DNA of 8,671 nt, from NCBI GenBank assembly GCA_021778575.1, contig JAJYCH010000146.1, positions 1 through 8,671 on the forward strand, in the 5' to 3' direction. Origin of the DNA: Planctomycetota bacterium. Its GTDB lineage: Bacteria > Planctomycetota > Planctomycetia > Isosphaerales > Isosphaeraceae. Positions within the stretch are counted from its first letter, which is position 1, and each line of letters begins with the position of its first letter. Below, in pieces: positions 1-6,137 of this stretch. Below the pieces are notes generated by a model. It ran no database searches, was not told the origin of the DNA, and saw nothing but the letters and a program-made list of their open reading frames with translations. Made by a program: the position numbers and the translations under genes.

Positions 1-80
1 TCCAGCTTGCTGCGGGCGCTCGCCATCGCCGACCTCCGGCCACCGGTGCTCTCTCACGACACAGTGGACGGTATACCAGG
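1..80. other. Unassigned sequence beyond the recombinase remnant
   Basis: This stretch lies past the stop codon of the truncated recombinase and should hold more of that gene if it were intact. Reading all three minus-strand frames, I find none of the expected recombinase sequence. One minus frame is open from about base 125 to the window edge, but I do not recognise its product. It is probably foreign sequence joined to the recombinase remnant, or a degraded stretch. The window is too short on this side to decide. Confidence 0.4.
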
Positions 81-434
81 TCAGTTGGACGGGCGCAAGG
101 CCGCAAAGTTTACCAAATTGTTGTAAAAGTGCGCGCTGGCCCTGGCGGTCCGGCCGCTCTGCCCTTGATCCTCGTCGATGACCAGGATGCGGTCTTTGGG
201 CCATCCGAGCAGCGACGCATAGTCCGCCAGGGCGTACTGCCGCTCGCGCGACGCCTTGTGATCGAAGACCTGCTGAGGGCTGGATTGGCGGACGTAAACG
301 ATGGCCAATTTTTCCAGGTGACGTCCCGAGAGCTTCGCGGAGGCCGAACGCCTCATGATGGGAGAACCGTCCGCCGTCGGCGGCCCGTGCCGCGAACCCT
401 CACTCGCGAGTCGTGCCTGATCATGACCGCTCAT
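81..434 (-). pseudogene. Truncated large serine recombinase (N-terminal fragment)
   Basis: This is the front end of a resolvase/invertase-type large serine recombinase, a DNA strand-exchange enzyme found in mobile elements. From the ATG at 434 it encodes 117 residues. The catalytic N-terminus is clear: KLAIVYVRQSSPQQV, with the likely nucleophile serine at residue 51 two residues after Arg49, then ERQYAL and VIDEDQGQSG around residues 64-94. Homologues of this type run to several hundred residues, with the rest of the catalytic domain, a recombinase domain and often a zinc ribbon. Here the similarity stops just after GQSGRTA and the frame ends about 20 residues later in unrelated sequence, so the enzyme should be inactive. 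An extra base after the GCC codon for Ala97 would give RTAEG, so a one-base deletion may have come first. The ATG at 434 overlaps the upstream small ORF by 14 bases, suggesting translational coupling. An alternative start is the ATG at 356. Confidence 0.75.
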
Positions 435-614
435 GCGACACCTCCCGAGCGGCCGGGGGTCTTGCGATCTGCCGTGCCACGACGCGGCCGAGGGCATTGA
501 GAATGCGCTCCCGACTCTCGGCCGGGAGCGTTGGCCATAGGAGTTTCAAGGCCGACGGGCGAGTTGCCTGGATCAGGCGCGGGGGGGAGCAGTGGGTGTC
601 CGGTGCTGACGCAT
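421..614 (-). pseudogene. Small ORF upstream of the recombinase, frameshifted at a C7 run
   Basis: A short protein-like segment ending in ...LLWPTLPAESRERILNALGR...REVSHERS stops at 421, overlapping the start of the recombinase fragment. From memory, similar short ORFs precede recombinases of this type in planctomycetes; this is not searched. The best start is the ATG at 614, which has an AGGAGG ribosome binding site a few bases upstream. That frame hits a stop just after a run of seven C residues (plus-strand G581-587). A -1 shift in the run joins it to the protein-like frame and gives about 63 residues. This could be a decayed gene, a sequencing error, or programmed slippage. The protein-like frame is also open upstream to a TTG at 690, but without a ribosome binding site. 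A third frame (about 640-720, containing ELPIIGLPALRRLVDWLD) also looks coding and could be an earlier small ORF. No function is assigned. Confidence 0.45.
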
Positions 615-799
615 GAGGGTCCTCCTTGTTGGGCACTCTTCCGGCGCATATCGAGCCAATCGACCAACCGTCGAAGTGCCGGTAGCCCAATGATAGGCAA
701 CTCGGAGGTCGAAATGGGAGGTGGGACTACAGGTGCAGTTTGTTCGACATTTCCGGATCTGTGGGAGCCTCGGGGGAGCAACCTCCCCGGGCGACCCGG

Positions 800-850
800 C
801 CCGTCAGATCCCCCCCGTCAGGCCCCTAGCAATGACCCCGTCAGGCCCCC
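800..850. repeat. Three CCCGTCAG direct repeats upstream of the recombinase remnant
   Basis: The motif CCCGTCAG followed by two variable bases and CCCC occurs at about 800, 814 and 837, with the GTCAG cores at 803, 817 and 840 (spacing 14 and 23). The repeats lie on the upstream side of the recombinase remnant. They could mark the end of that element or sites for its recombinase. The arrangement is visible in the sequence; the role is inference. Confidence 0.5.
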
Positions 851-872
851 GGGTTAATTTGTAGTCAATGAT

Positions 873-895
873 CACGTCGCCGTTGCGGCGACGTG
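873..895 (-). terminator. Hairpin after the anchored hypothetical gene
   Basis: A perfect 10-bp inverted repeat, CACGTCGCCG and CGGCGACGTG, encloses a 3-base loop. It begins 16 bases past the stop codon of the minus-strand gene that ends at 912. The position fits a transcription terminator, but no clear U-run follows on the minus strand, so this would be a weak or factor-assisted terminator. It also separates this gene from the recombinase remnant. Confidence 0.5.
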
Positions 896-911
896 GACGG
901 AAGAATTTTGC

Positions 912-1583
912 TCACAGCGGGAACACGCCCTGAATCGCGGGATTGATGGTGGCTGCATCTGTGTCGATCAGTTCCAGCCGACCGCCGGAGACGAGCCATG
1001 CCTCGGTTACGTAATCACGCATGAGTGCGCGTTGCCCCACGATTTCGTTTTTGGGATGGAATTCGATCGTCACAATCACCGAAGAGTCGGCCTGAAGCGA
1101 AACTCCTGTGATCGTGCCGTACCAACCGTAGATCCGCGCATTTGGGCACTGCTTCACCCAGGAAAAATGGTTGAGCCGGCTAGCTGGCATCGGTTCATGG
1201 GCGGCAAAAACGTCGGCCAACCTCTGCTGAAATCGTAGCACGTCTCCCTTGACCTTGGCCTGCGGAACGATCGTGGTGGCTTCGAATGCCGGCATCCGGT
1301 GACCCTTGGCGGAGTCCTCGTTGGGCGCTACACCAATTCGAACTGCTGGGACGAGTCCCGCCTTGCATTGTGCCACAAACTCGGCCATCCGATTGGCGTC
1401 TGCCGAACCGGGCTCAGGGCGTCGCATCGATGGCGCAGCGACCGGCGTGGGCGGAACAACCTTCGTCTGAACCTGGCTAGTGGTCACTTGGCCACGCATG
1501 ATCTTTCCCGAAAACGCGAAGACACCGACAGCGATCACGACCAAGAGAAGCAAGGCCGACTTGACTGGGGTTCGCTTGAACAT
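912..1583 (-). CDS. Hypothetical protein with an N-terminal membrane anchor
   Basis: I do not recognise this 223-residue protein. It begins MFKRTPVKSA, followed by a hydrophobic stretch at about residues 8-26 (ALLLLVVIAVGVFAF). This looks like an uncleaved signal anchor placing the rest outside the cytoplasm. A proline- and alanine-rich linker (about 42-60) leads to a mixed alpha/beta-like region with two cysteines (in QCKAG and KQCPN) that could form a disulphide outside the cell. There is no recognisable enzyme motif. The start is well supported: AGGAG lies 5 bases before the ATG. The gene stands alone between mobile-element sequences: the insertion sequence starts about 140 bases upstream, and a hairpin follows the stop. 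I see no clear promoter in the 140-base upstream gap. The open frame, ribosome binding site and terminal hairpin suggest a real gene. Confidence 0.65.
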   Translation of the reverse strand: MFKRTPVKSALLLLVVIAVGVFAFSGKIMRGQVTTSQVQTKVVPPTPVAAPSMRRPEPGSADANRMAEFVAQCKAGLVPAVRIGVAPNEDSAKGHRMPAFEATTIVPQAKVKGDVLRFQQRLADVFAAHEPMPASRLNHFSWVKQCPNARIYGWYGTITGVSLQADSSVIVTIEFHPKNEIVGQRALMRDYVTEAWLVSGGRLELIDTDAATINPAIQGVFPL

Positions 1584-1727
1584 AAAAACTCCTATCGATA
1601 ATTAGGGACGTTGGCAGCCTATCTATAGAAAGCTCATTGAGCGGTCACCGTACAAGTCCATCCAAGACCATTAGCGAGACTGTAGCAAAGAAAGTGGGCT
1701 GGTTGAAGTTTTTGCGCTCCTCGCTAG

Positions 1728-1739
1728 ACTTTCGGGCTT
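1728..1739 (+). repeat. Left terminal inverted repeat of the insertion sequence
   Basis: ACTTTCGGGCTT pairs with the right end in 10 of 12 positions. It lies 110 bases before the transposase start codon. The outer edge is placed here because the preceding CTAG fits a YTAR-type target site. If CTAG is instead part of the repeat, the end is at 1724. Confidence 0.65.
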
Positions 1740-1848
1740 TGACAGGAGTCGTTGGCGGTGAAAAACGAGCGGACCATCGCGTGCGAGGTCGTTATCCTGG
1801 AGGGTGTTCAAGCTCACCAGGACCGCACACCACACGGAGGCCCGCTCG

Positions 1849-3174
1849 ATGGATCAGCTTATCCCCAGCCTCGCCGCTCTGGTAGAGACGTTTCGCGATT
1901 CTTTCCATCCCCAGGTCTTCGCCACCTTCCAAACGCTCATCGCGGGCTGGATCGTCTGCCTTGGTCCTCACACCATCAGCGAGGTCTGGCAGGCCACCGG
2001 ACTGGCCGCCAAGCGTCATCACGATACCGCTTATGCCGTCTTTCACTCTGCGGTCTGGGAGTGGGACGACCTGGGAATCGTTCTGGCCACGCTGATCCTC
2101 ACTCATCTGGTCCCCGGCGGGGTCGTCTGGATCGCCGTTGACGATACCCTCTGCCACAAACGCGGGGCCAAGGTGGCCTTCGGCGGGATCTTCCTCGACG
2201 CGGTCCTTTCCTCGAAGAAACACAAGACATTCCGGTTCGGTCTGAACTGGGTCGTGCTGGGGATCGCCGTGCCGATCCCGATGCGGTCCGACCGCTATTT
2301 CTGCCTGCCGGTGCTCTGGCGGCTCTACCGCAAGAAGGGTCAAGCCGGGCACAAACCGCGTCCGCAGTCGGCCGCCGAACTGGCTCGGAAGCTGGCCGAG
2401 GCCAACCCCGATCGGACCTTCTGGCTGGTCGGCGACAGTGCCTACGTCAACACGGCGTTGTTGCAAGGGCGGCCGGCCAATCTTCAGGTGATTGGCCCGA
2501 TCCACTGGAAAGCCGCCTTGTTCGAGCGGCCCGAGCCGCGTCAGCCCAAGCAGAAGGGAGCGTCGCGCAAGAAAGGAAAGCGATTGCCGACGCCCAAGGC
2601 AATGATCGAGGACACAGCAACGTATCCCGCTGAGTTGATGGAGATCGCCTTCCCGCAGGTGACTCGGGAACTGAGGGTGCAGGTGATCCGCGACATCCTG
2701 TGGTATCGAGGGAGCAAGACCGACCCGATTGCAGTGGTGCTGGTCCGCGACCCGTTGGGTCAGTGGCGCGACGAGGCGTTGGTGACGACCGACCCGAGTG
2801 CCTCGGCGGCGTTCGTGATCCAGGGATATTGTCGGAGGTGGAGGGTGGAACTGGCGTTTTTTGATAGCAAACAGCACCTGGGATTGCACGAGCCGAGGGT
2901 GCGAAGCGAGCGGAGCGTGGAGCGTGCGCACCCGATGGCGTGGTTCCTGGAATCGCTGGTGATCGTGTGGTACTGCGTGGATGGACATCGTGGTTCGCAC
3001 GTCGAGAGAGACCGGCCGTGGTACGCGAAGAAGTTGACACCAACATTCACGGACATGCTAGGAGCGTTACGGTTGCAGATGTGGGAACACAAGCTTTATG
3101 GAGAGTCTGGCGAGGAAGTGCCCTCGCCAGAATGCATCCGAAGGCTGCTCCACACGCTTTCAGCAGTGGCGTGA
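1849..3174 (+). CDS. DDE transposase of the IS4/IS701 type
   Basis: This 441-residue protein catalyses cutting and joining of the element ends. The RNase H-like catalytic signature is visible in order: the first Asp in WIAVDDT (98/99), the second in VGDSAYV (Asp196), and the Glu in an exact IS4-type YREK signature (Tyr327, Arg330, Glu334, Lys341) within GYCRRWRVELAFFDSKQ. The whole frame is open and full length for the family, so the enzyme may be active. A frame-internal ATG at 1849 is chosen because GGAGG lies 8 bases upstream; the earlier ATG at 1804 has no such site. The stop codon overlaps the inner edge of the right inverted repeat, which is common in compact insertion sequences. A basic, lysine-rich segment at about 231-246 lies between the second Asp and the Glu. 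No second ORF or frameshift signal is evident. Confidence 0.9.
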   Translation: MDQLIPSLAALVETFRDSFHPQVFATFQTLIAGWIVCLGPHTISEVWQATGLAAKRHHDTAYAVFHSAVWEWDDLGIVLATLILTHLVPGGVVWIAVDDTLCHKRGAKVAFGGIFLDAVLSSKKHKTFRFGLNWVVLGIAVPIPMRSDRYFCLPVLWRLYRKKGQAGHKPRPQSAAELARKLAEANPDRTFWLVGDSAYVNTALLQGRPANLQVIGPIHWKAALFERPEPRQPKQKGASRKKGKRLPTPKAMIEDTATYPAELMEIAFPQVTRELRVQVIRDILWYRGSKTDPIAVVLVRDPLGQWRDEALVTTDPSASAAFVIQGYCRRWRVELAFFDSKQHLGLHEPRVRSERSVERAHPMAWFLESLVIVWYCVDGHRGSHVERDRPWYAKKLTPTFTDMLGALRLQMWEHKLYGESGEEVPSPECIRRLLHTLSAVA

Positions 3175-3185
3175 GGTCCGAAAGT
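3174..3185 (-). repeat. Right terminal inverted repeat of the insertion sequence
   Basis: Read on the minus strand from 3185 inwards this is ACTTTCGGACCT, matching the left end in 10 of 12 positions. It touches the transposase stop codon. The outer bases CGAG (3186-3189) belong to the interrupted LRR gene or to an altered target duplication. Confidence 0.65.
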
Positions 3186-3939
3186 CGAGTCTGAGCCGCA
3201 AACATTTGATTTGTTTGAGGTTGGCTAGCTGTGCCAGGGCCGACGACGCGAGTTGGGGGTAGGTTTCCCCGTCCGGGGATTGGATCGGTTTCGAATAGAT
3301 TTCCAGTTCATCGAGATGCTTCAGACTCCGTAGCGGAGCTAGCCCGTTGTCGGTGATACGATCCGCGCTCAGAGAGAACTTCCTCAACATCTTCAGGTCG
3401 GAGAGAAAGGCCAGATCGATCTCATCAATGGAGTCCAGAAAGAGATCAAGGCTCTCCAATCGTTTCAACTTCGTGAGCGGCCGCAGATCGATGGGCGATC
3501 CATCGTCCATAATCAGAACATACTTCAACGGATCGATCTGGCTCAGCAATTCGATCTCGGACTGTGTCGGGTAGATGCACGAACTGAGGGATTCAAGACG
3601 AGGGAGTGACCGAAGCCGGGTGATGATTCCGGGGTCGTATTTATTGAGGGGTTCTTAGAGACTCACCGACGTGACAGACCCGAGGCAGTCCGGGCCGAGC
3701 CGCTTCATCATCCATTCGGGCCAGGGGCAAGCTTGAGAATCCGGGGCAAACTCGCCATCGCGATATTCCCAGTCATACCAGACCGTCCCGCCCAGATTGC
3801 GGATGACTGCGACCGTCTCCGCCTGCCGCCGAGCACTCGCAACGTACCAACCCAACCCGCTGCCGACCACCAGCACGACGATCATCAGCGATCGAAGGCT
3901 CAGCCGGGGACGGAAGCGTCGTCCAGGAGGTTTAGTCAT
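3186..3939 (-). pseudogene. Leucine-rich-repeat membrane-anchored protein, broken by a stop and an IS
   Basis: The gene starts at the ATG at 3939, with GAGG about 9 bases upstream. The N-terminus is basic (MTKPPGRRFRPRLSLR) and is followed by one transmembrane segment at about residues 17-33 (LMIVVLVVGSGLGWYV), then a planctomycete-style region ending VTSVSL. A TAA at 3655-3657 ends the frame at residue 94. The same frame, read on past the stop, continues as leucine-rich repeats: LRSLPRLESL, LTKLKRLESLDL, LSDLKMLRKFSLSADRITDNGLAPL and LANLKQIKCLRL. This shows one original gene with a nonsense codon. At 3186-3189 the repeats run straight into the insertion sequence, so the C-terminus is missing too. 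LRR proteins bind other proteins; the partner is unknown. The part after the stop could only be made by reinitiation, for example at TTG 3549, for which I see no good ribosome binding site. Confidence 0.8.
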
Positions 3940-4026
3940 GATCGCCGCCCTCGGTCGTCGTGAAGGTGGAGTAAGTTCCGACTTGATCCGTCGGTCTCCC
4001 TGATATTCACGTCCGGGACATGCGAT

Positions 4027-4497
4027 TTATTCGGATTTCTCGCGATTCTTCGGAAAACTCTCGACCGCCATCAAGCCCAGAATCGCCAGCCACTGGCCGG
4101 TCCAGACCATGAGATACTGTTCGTGGAACGATCGAAATGCGGTGGTTGATCCCGTCTCATCGATCTGACTGCCGAGCGATCGATGCATCAAGACCAATGC
4201 CATCAACAGCAGCGAACTGAGCAGAAGCAGGCCGAATCGGGTCTTGCCTCGCCAGCCGCCCCGCTGGTCGCGGTCGATCGCCAATCCCAGCCAGGACAGG
4301 GACAGAGTTCCCGCTCCGATGGCGTAAAGAAAGATCGCCACCCGCCGGCTGATCTCGCCGGTCTCCATCCCGCCGAGATTCTCGTGAAGGTCGGGCACGA
4401 CGACGGCGGCGTAGAAGGTGAACCCGCCGAAGTAGATGGCGAGCGAGGCCCGGGCGAGGAATCGGACAAGACCACCGGCAACGCTTCGGATGAGCAC
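4027..4497 (-). CDS. Small four-helix membrane protein linked to frr
   Basis: I do not recognise the exact family of this 156-residue integral membrane protein. Four hydrophobic segments are visible at about residues 15-34 (ending in AAVVVP), 53-74, 88-104 and 128-147. The tail is short and charged (FPKNREKSE). The first helix with GGFTFYAAVVVP resembles small membrane proteins of the DUF4149/TMEM205-like type, but this is only a resemblance. The start is placed at a GTG at 4497 with GAGGG 8 bases upstream; it lies 12 bases after the frr stop codon. The longer frame opening at 4602 would run back through frr and is less likely. The close spacing suggests co-transcription and perhaps translational coupling with frr. 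No terminator is evident after the stop at 4027. Confidence 0.65.
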   Translation of the reverse strand: MLIRSVAGGLVRFLARASLAIYFGGFTFYAAVVVPDLHENLGGMETGEISRRVAIFLYAIGAGTLSLSWLGLAIDRDQRGGWRGKTRFGLLLLSSLLLMALVLMHRSLGSQIDETGSTTAFRSFHEQYLMVWTGQWLAILGLMAVESFPKNREKSE

Positions 4498-4508
4498 CGG
4501 ATCAACCC

Positions 4509-5069
4509 TCAAACTTCGAGAATCTCGGCCGACTTCCGATCGGCCGTGTCGTTGACTCGCCCTTCGAACCGCTTGGTGAGGTTCTGGATCTCTTCCTTGC
4601 ACTTCTCGTTGTCGTCCTCGGTGAGGATCTTGTCGGTCAGTTCCTTGTCGGCGGTCTTGTTGGCGTCGCGGCGGATGTTCCGGATCGAGATCCGGGCTTC
4701 TTCGGCCAGATCCTTGACGCGGGCAACCAGCTTCTTGCGCTGCTCGACCGAGAGCGACGGGACGTTGAGCCGGATGACCTTGTTGTCGGAGTTCGGAGTC
4801 AGCCCGAGGTCACTGGCCTGGATCGCCTTGACGATGTCGCCGATGGCGGTCTGGTCGAACGGGCGGATCAGGATCTGCTGGGGCTCGGGAGTGCTCAGGT
4901 TGGCGAGTTGCTTGAGCGGGGTGGGCGAGCCGTAATACTCGACGCGGATCGAGTCAACCAGACCGGTGTTGGCCCGGCCGGTCCGAACCCCCTTCAACTG
5001 GTCGCTCAGCAGCGCGATGCTCTTTTCCATCCGCTCTTCGGCTTCAAACGCGATCTCTTCGATGGGCAT
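4509..5069 (-). CDS. frr: Ribosome recycling factor
   Basis: Ribosome recycling factor acts in the cytoplasm with EF-G to split the post-termination ribosome and release mRNA and tRNA. The 186-residue length matches the usual size of about 185. Family landmarks are visible: LKGVRTGRAN at residues 26-34, the domain II segment VEYYGSPTPL (43-52), NVPSLSVEQRK (102-112) and the C-terminal helix motif ISIRNIRRDA (127-136). The ATG at 5069 is chosen because AGAGAGG lies 6 bases upstream and the protein then begins at the family's usual place. A longer frame opening at 5135 would add 22 residues that do not look like this family. It follows pyrH after a 190-base gap and is followed 12 bases later by a membrane protein gene. 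The pyrH-frr order is widely conserved in bacteria. Confidence 0.97.
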   Translation of the reverse strand: MPIEEIAFEAEERMEKSIALLSDQLKGVRTGRANTGLVDSIRVEYYGSPTPLKQLANLSTPEPQQILIRPFDQTAIGDIVKAIQASDLGLTPNSDNKVIRLNVPSLSVEQRKKLVARVKDLAEEARISIRNIRRDANKTADKELTDKILTEDDNEKCKEEIQNLTKRFEGRVNDTADRKSAEILEV

Positions 5070-5088
5070 GGGAAACCTCTCTTGCGGA

Positions 5089-5116
5089 GGACCGAGGACT
5101 GAGGACTGAGGACTCA
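5089..5116. repeat. Four tandem heptamers (GGACTGA type) before frr
   Basis: The plus strand reads GGACCGA, GGACTGA, GGACTGA, GGACTCA without gaps. The array sits 20 bases upstream of the frr start codon. The last unit, as GAGGACTCAGG (5108-5118), is an exact 11-base inverted match to CCTGAGTCCTC at 5234-5244 near the pyrH end of the same gap, so the frr leader could fold into a long-range stem. Confidence 0.7.
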
Positions 5117-5162
5117 GGGTGGGTCCGAACCTCATGATGTCGCTAGCAAACCAGTCATACGA

Positions 5163-5168
5163 AGTATA
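5163..5168 (-). promoter_or_regulatory. Possible -10 element for frr
   Basis: The minus strand reads TATACT here, about 95 bases before the frr start and in the middle of the pyrH-frr gap. The -35 position at 17-bp spacing (CGACTT) is a poor match. An internal promoter for frr is therefore only a suggestion. Confidence 0.22.
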
Positions 5169-5221
5169 CCGCGACGACTTCCATCAAGTCGCCTGTGACG
5201 CGCCACTTTGATCCGCTTCAC

Positions 5222-5242
5222 TGAGTCCCGAGTCCTGAGTCC
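5222..5242. repeat. Three tandem heptamers in opposite orientation after pyrH
   Basis: The plus strand reads TGAGTCC, CGAGTCC, TGAGTCC. On the minus strand these are GGACTCA-type units like those near frr, so the two arrays point towards each other across about 105 bases. The array begins 17 bases past the pyrH stop. On the pyrH transcript the two arrays could pair. Confidence 0.7.
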
Positions 5243-5259
5243 TCCTCCGACGAAGTCCT

Positions 5260-6021
5260 TCAGGTCGCCGGCTTGGGCCGGGGGGAGTTGGCGACCCAGG
5301 TTCCGATTGGCTCACCGGCGATGGCTCGCTCGATGTTGCCGTCTTTCTTGAAGTTGAAGACGAGGATCGGCAGCGAGTTATCCAGGCACATGCCGATGGC
5401 GGTCATGTCCATCACCTTCAGGTCGTCGCGCATCACCTGGTCGGGGGTCAGGTGCTCGTAGCGGATCGCGTGGGGGTTCTTCTCGGGGTCGGCCGAGTAG
5501 ATGCCATCGACCCGCGTGGCCTTGAGCAAAACCTCGACGCCCAGTTCCTTGCCCCGGAGCGCGGCGGCGGTGTCGGTCGTCACGAACGGACTGCCGGTCC
5601 CGCAGGCGAGGATGATCACGCGACCGCGGGCCAGGTGGGTCAGCGCCCGGCGACGGATGAAGGGTTCGGCCACCTCGTCCATCTTGAACGTGGTCATCAG
5701 GCGGGTCTCGCACCCCGACTTTTCGAGGGCGTCCTGAAGCGCCAGCCCGTTGATGATCGTGGCGGTCATTCCCATGTAGTGGGCGGTCGCTTCCTGGATC
5801 ACGTCGGACCCCCGGAGCGACGCCCCCCGGAGAATGTTGCCGCCGCCGACGACGATCCCCAGCTCCACGCCTCGGGAAGCCACCCGCGCCGCCTGTCGGG
5901 CGATCCGACTGACCTCCTCGACGCTGATGCCACCTTCGCCCGGCCGGCAAAAACTCTCACCGGAGAGCTTGAGCAAGATCCGCCGAAAGACAGGGGCACC
6001 AAACGGATACGCAGCGTCCAT
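5260..6021 (-). CDS. pyrH: UMP kinase
   Basis: UMP kinase phosphorylates UMP to UDP with ATP in pyrimidine nucleotide synthesis and works as a cytoplasmic hexamer of the amino acid kinase fold. At 253 residues it is slightly longer than the usual 235-245. Motifs are in order: LLKLSGESF with Lys18 and Gly21 in the phosphate-binding loop, VVGGGNILRG (57-66), LACGTGSPFVTTDTAAALR (138-156) with Asp150, LLKATRVDGIYSADP (165-179), and MDMTAI (204-209). The ATG at 6021 is chosen; GGAG lies 7 bases upstream. A TTG one codon earlier is less likely. The extra length is in the N-terminal lead and the short proline-rich tail (SPRPKPAT). It sits between tsf and frr, the common bacterial order. A hairpin precedes it and heptamer repeats follow it. 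Confidence 0.97.
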   Translation of the reverse strand: MDAAYPFGAPVFRRILLKLSGESFCRPGEGGISVEEVSRIARQAARVASRGVELGIVVGGGNILRGASLRGSDVIQEATAHYMGMTATIINGLALQDALEKSGCETRLMTTFKMDEVAEPFIRRRALTHLARGRVIILACGTGSPFVTTDTAAALRGKELGVEVLLKATRVDGIYSADPEKNPHAIRYEHLTPDQVMRDDLKVMDMTAIGMCLDNSLPILVFNFKKDGNIERAIAGEPIGTWVANSPRPKPAT

Positions 6022-6085
6022 CAAGAAGCTCCAGCGTCGAGGAGAGAGGTCGTCGGACGCGATTGAACCAAGTCGCGCGGAGCCA

Positions 6086-6122
6086 CCGGTTGATGACCGA
6101 TCGATGTTCGGTCATCCACCGG
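6086..6122 (-). promoter_or_regulatory. Strong hairpin in the tsf-pyrH gap
   Basis: A 9-bp stem GATGACCGA/TCGGTCATC (6092-6100 with 6108-6116) is extended by CCGGT/ACCGG (6086-6090 with 6118-6122) after one mismatch, giving 14 pairs around a 7-base loop. It starts 15 bases after the tsf stop codon on the minus strand. No U-run follows, so it is more likely a partial terminator, RNA-processing or 3'-end-stabilising site than a full terminator. Confidence 0.55.
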
Positions 6123-6137
6123 CACTCCATTCGATTC

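Larger units (their letters stand above)
1728..3185 (+). mobile_element. Insertion sequence, IS4 superfamily, probably IS701-like
   Basis: An element of about 1458 bases is defined by matching ends that flank one full-length transposase gene. The ends read ACTTTCGGGCTT (left, inwards) and ACTTTCGGACCT (right, inwards on the minus strand), 10 of 12 positions identical. The flanking tetranucleotides are CTAG on the left (1724-1727) and CGAG on the right (3186-3189). IS701-type elements are known to make 4-bp target duplications of the form YTAR. CTAG fits this and CGAG differs by one base, so the duplication is either mutated or not a true pair. Length, gene content and ends agree with that family. 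The element has cut off the LRR gene to its right. Confidence 0.75.

Noticed and set aside
1739..1767. Promoter for the transposase from TTGACA at 1739-1744
   Set aside because: The -35 hexamer is perfect, but at 17 bases spacing the -10 position reads AAAACG, which is not a plausible -10 element.
1792..3000. Minus-strand open frame of 402 codons opposite the transposase
   Set aside because: It is antisense to a transposase with a complete DDE/YREK signature. It lacks any recognisable domain and a ribosome binding site.
4498..4602. Longer N-terminus for the membrane protein
   Set aside because: It would overlap the end of frr by about 90 bases and adds an Arg/Gln/His-rich lead unlike the rest of the protein. 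The GTG at 4497 has a ribosome binding site.
4183..4935. Plus-strand open frame of 250 codons opposite frr and the membrane protein gene
   Set aside because: Antisense shadow spanning two real genes, with low-complexity Ser/Arg sequence and no family motif.
5070..5135. 22-residue N-terminal extension of frr
   Set aside because: It would translate the heptamer repeats into sequence unlike the family, and the ATG at 5069 has its own ribosome binding site and gives the standard length.
5089..5242. Heptamer arrays as a CRISPR array
   Set aside because: The units are 7 bases and directly tandem with no spacers, and there are no cas genes nearby.
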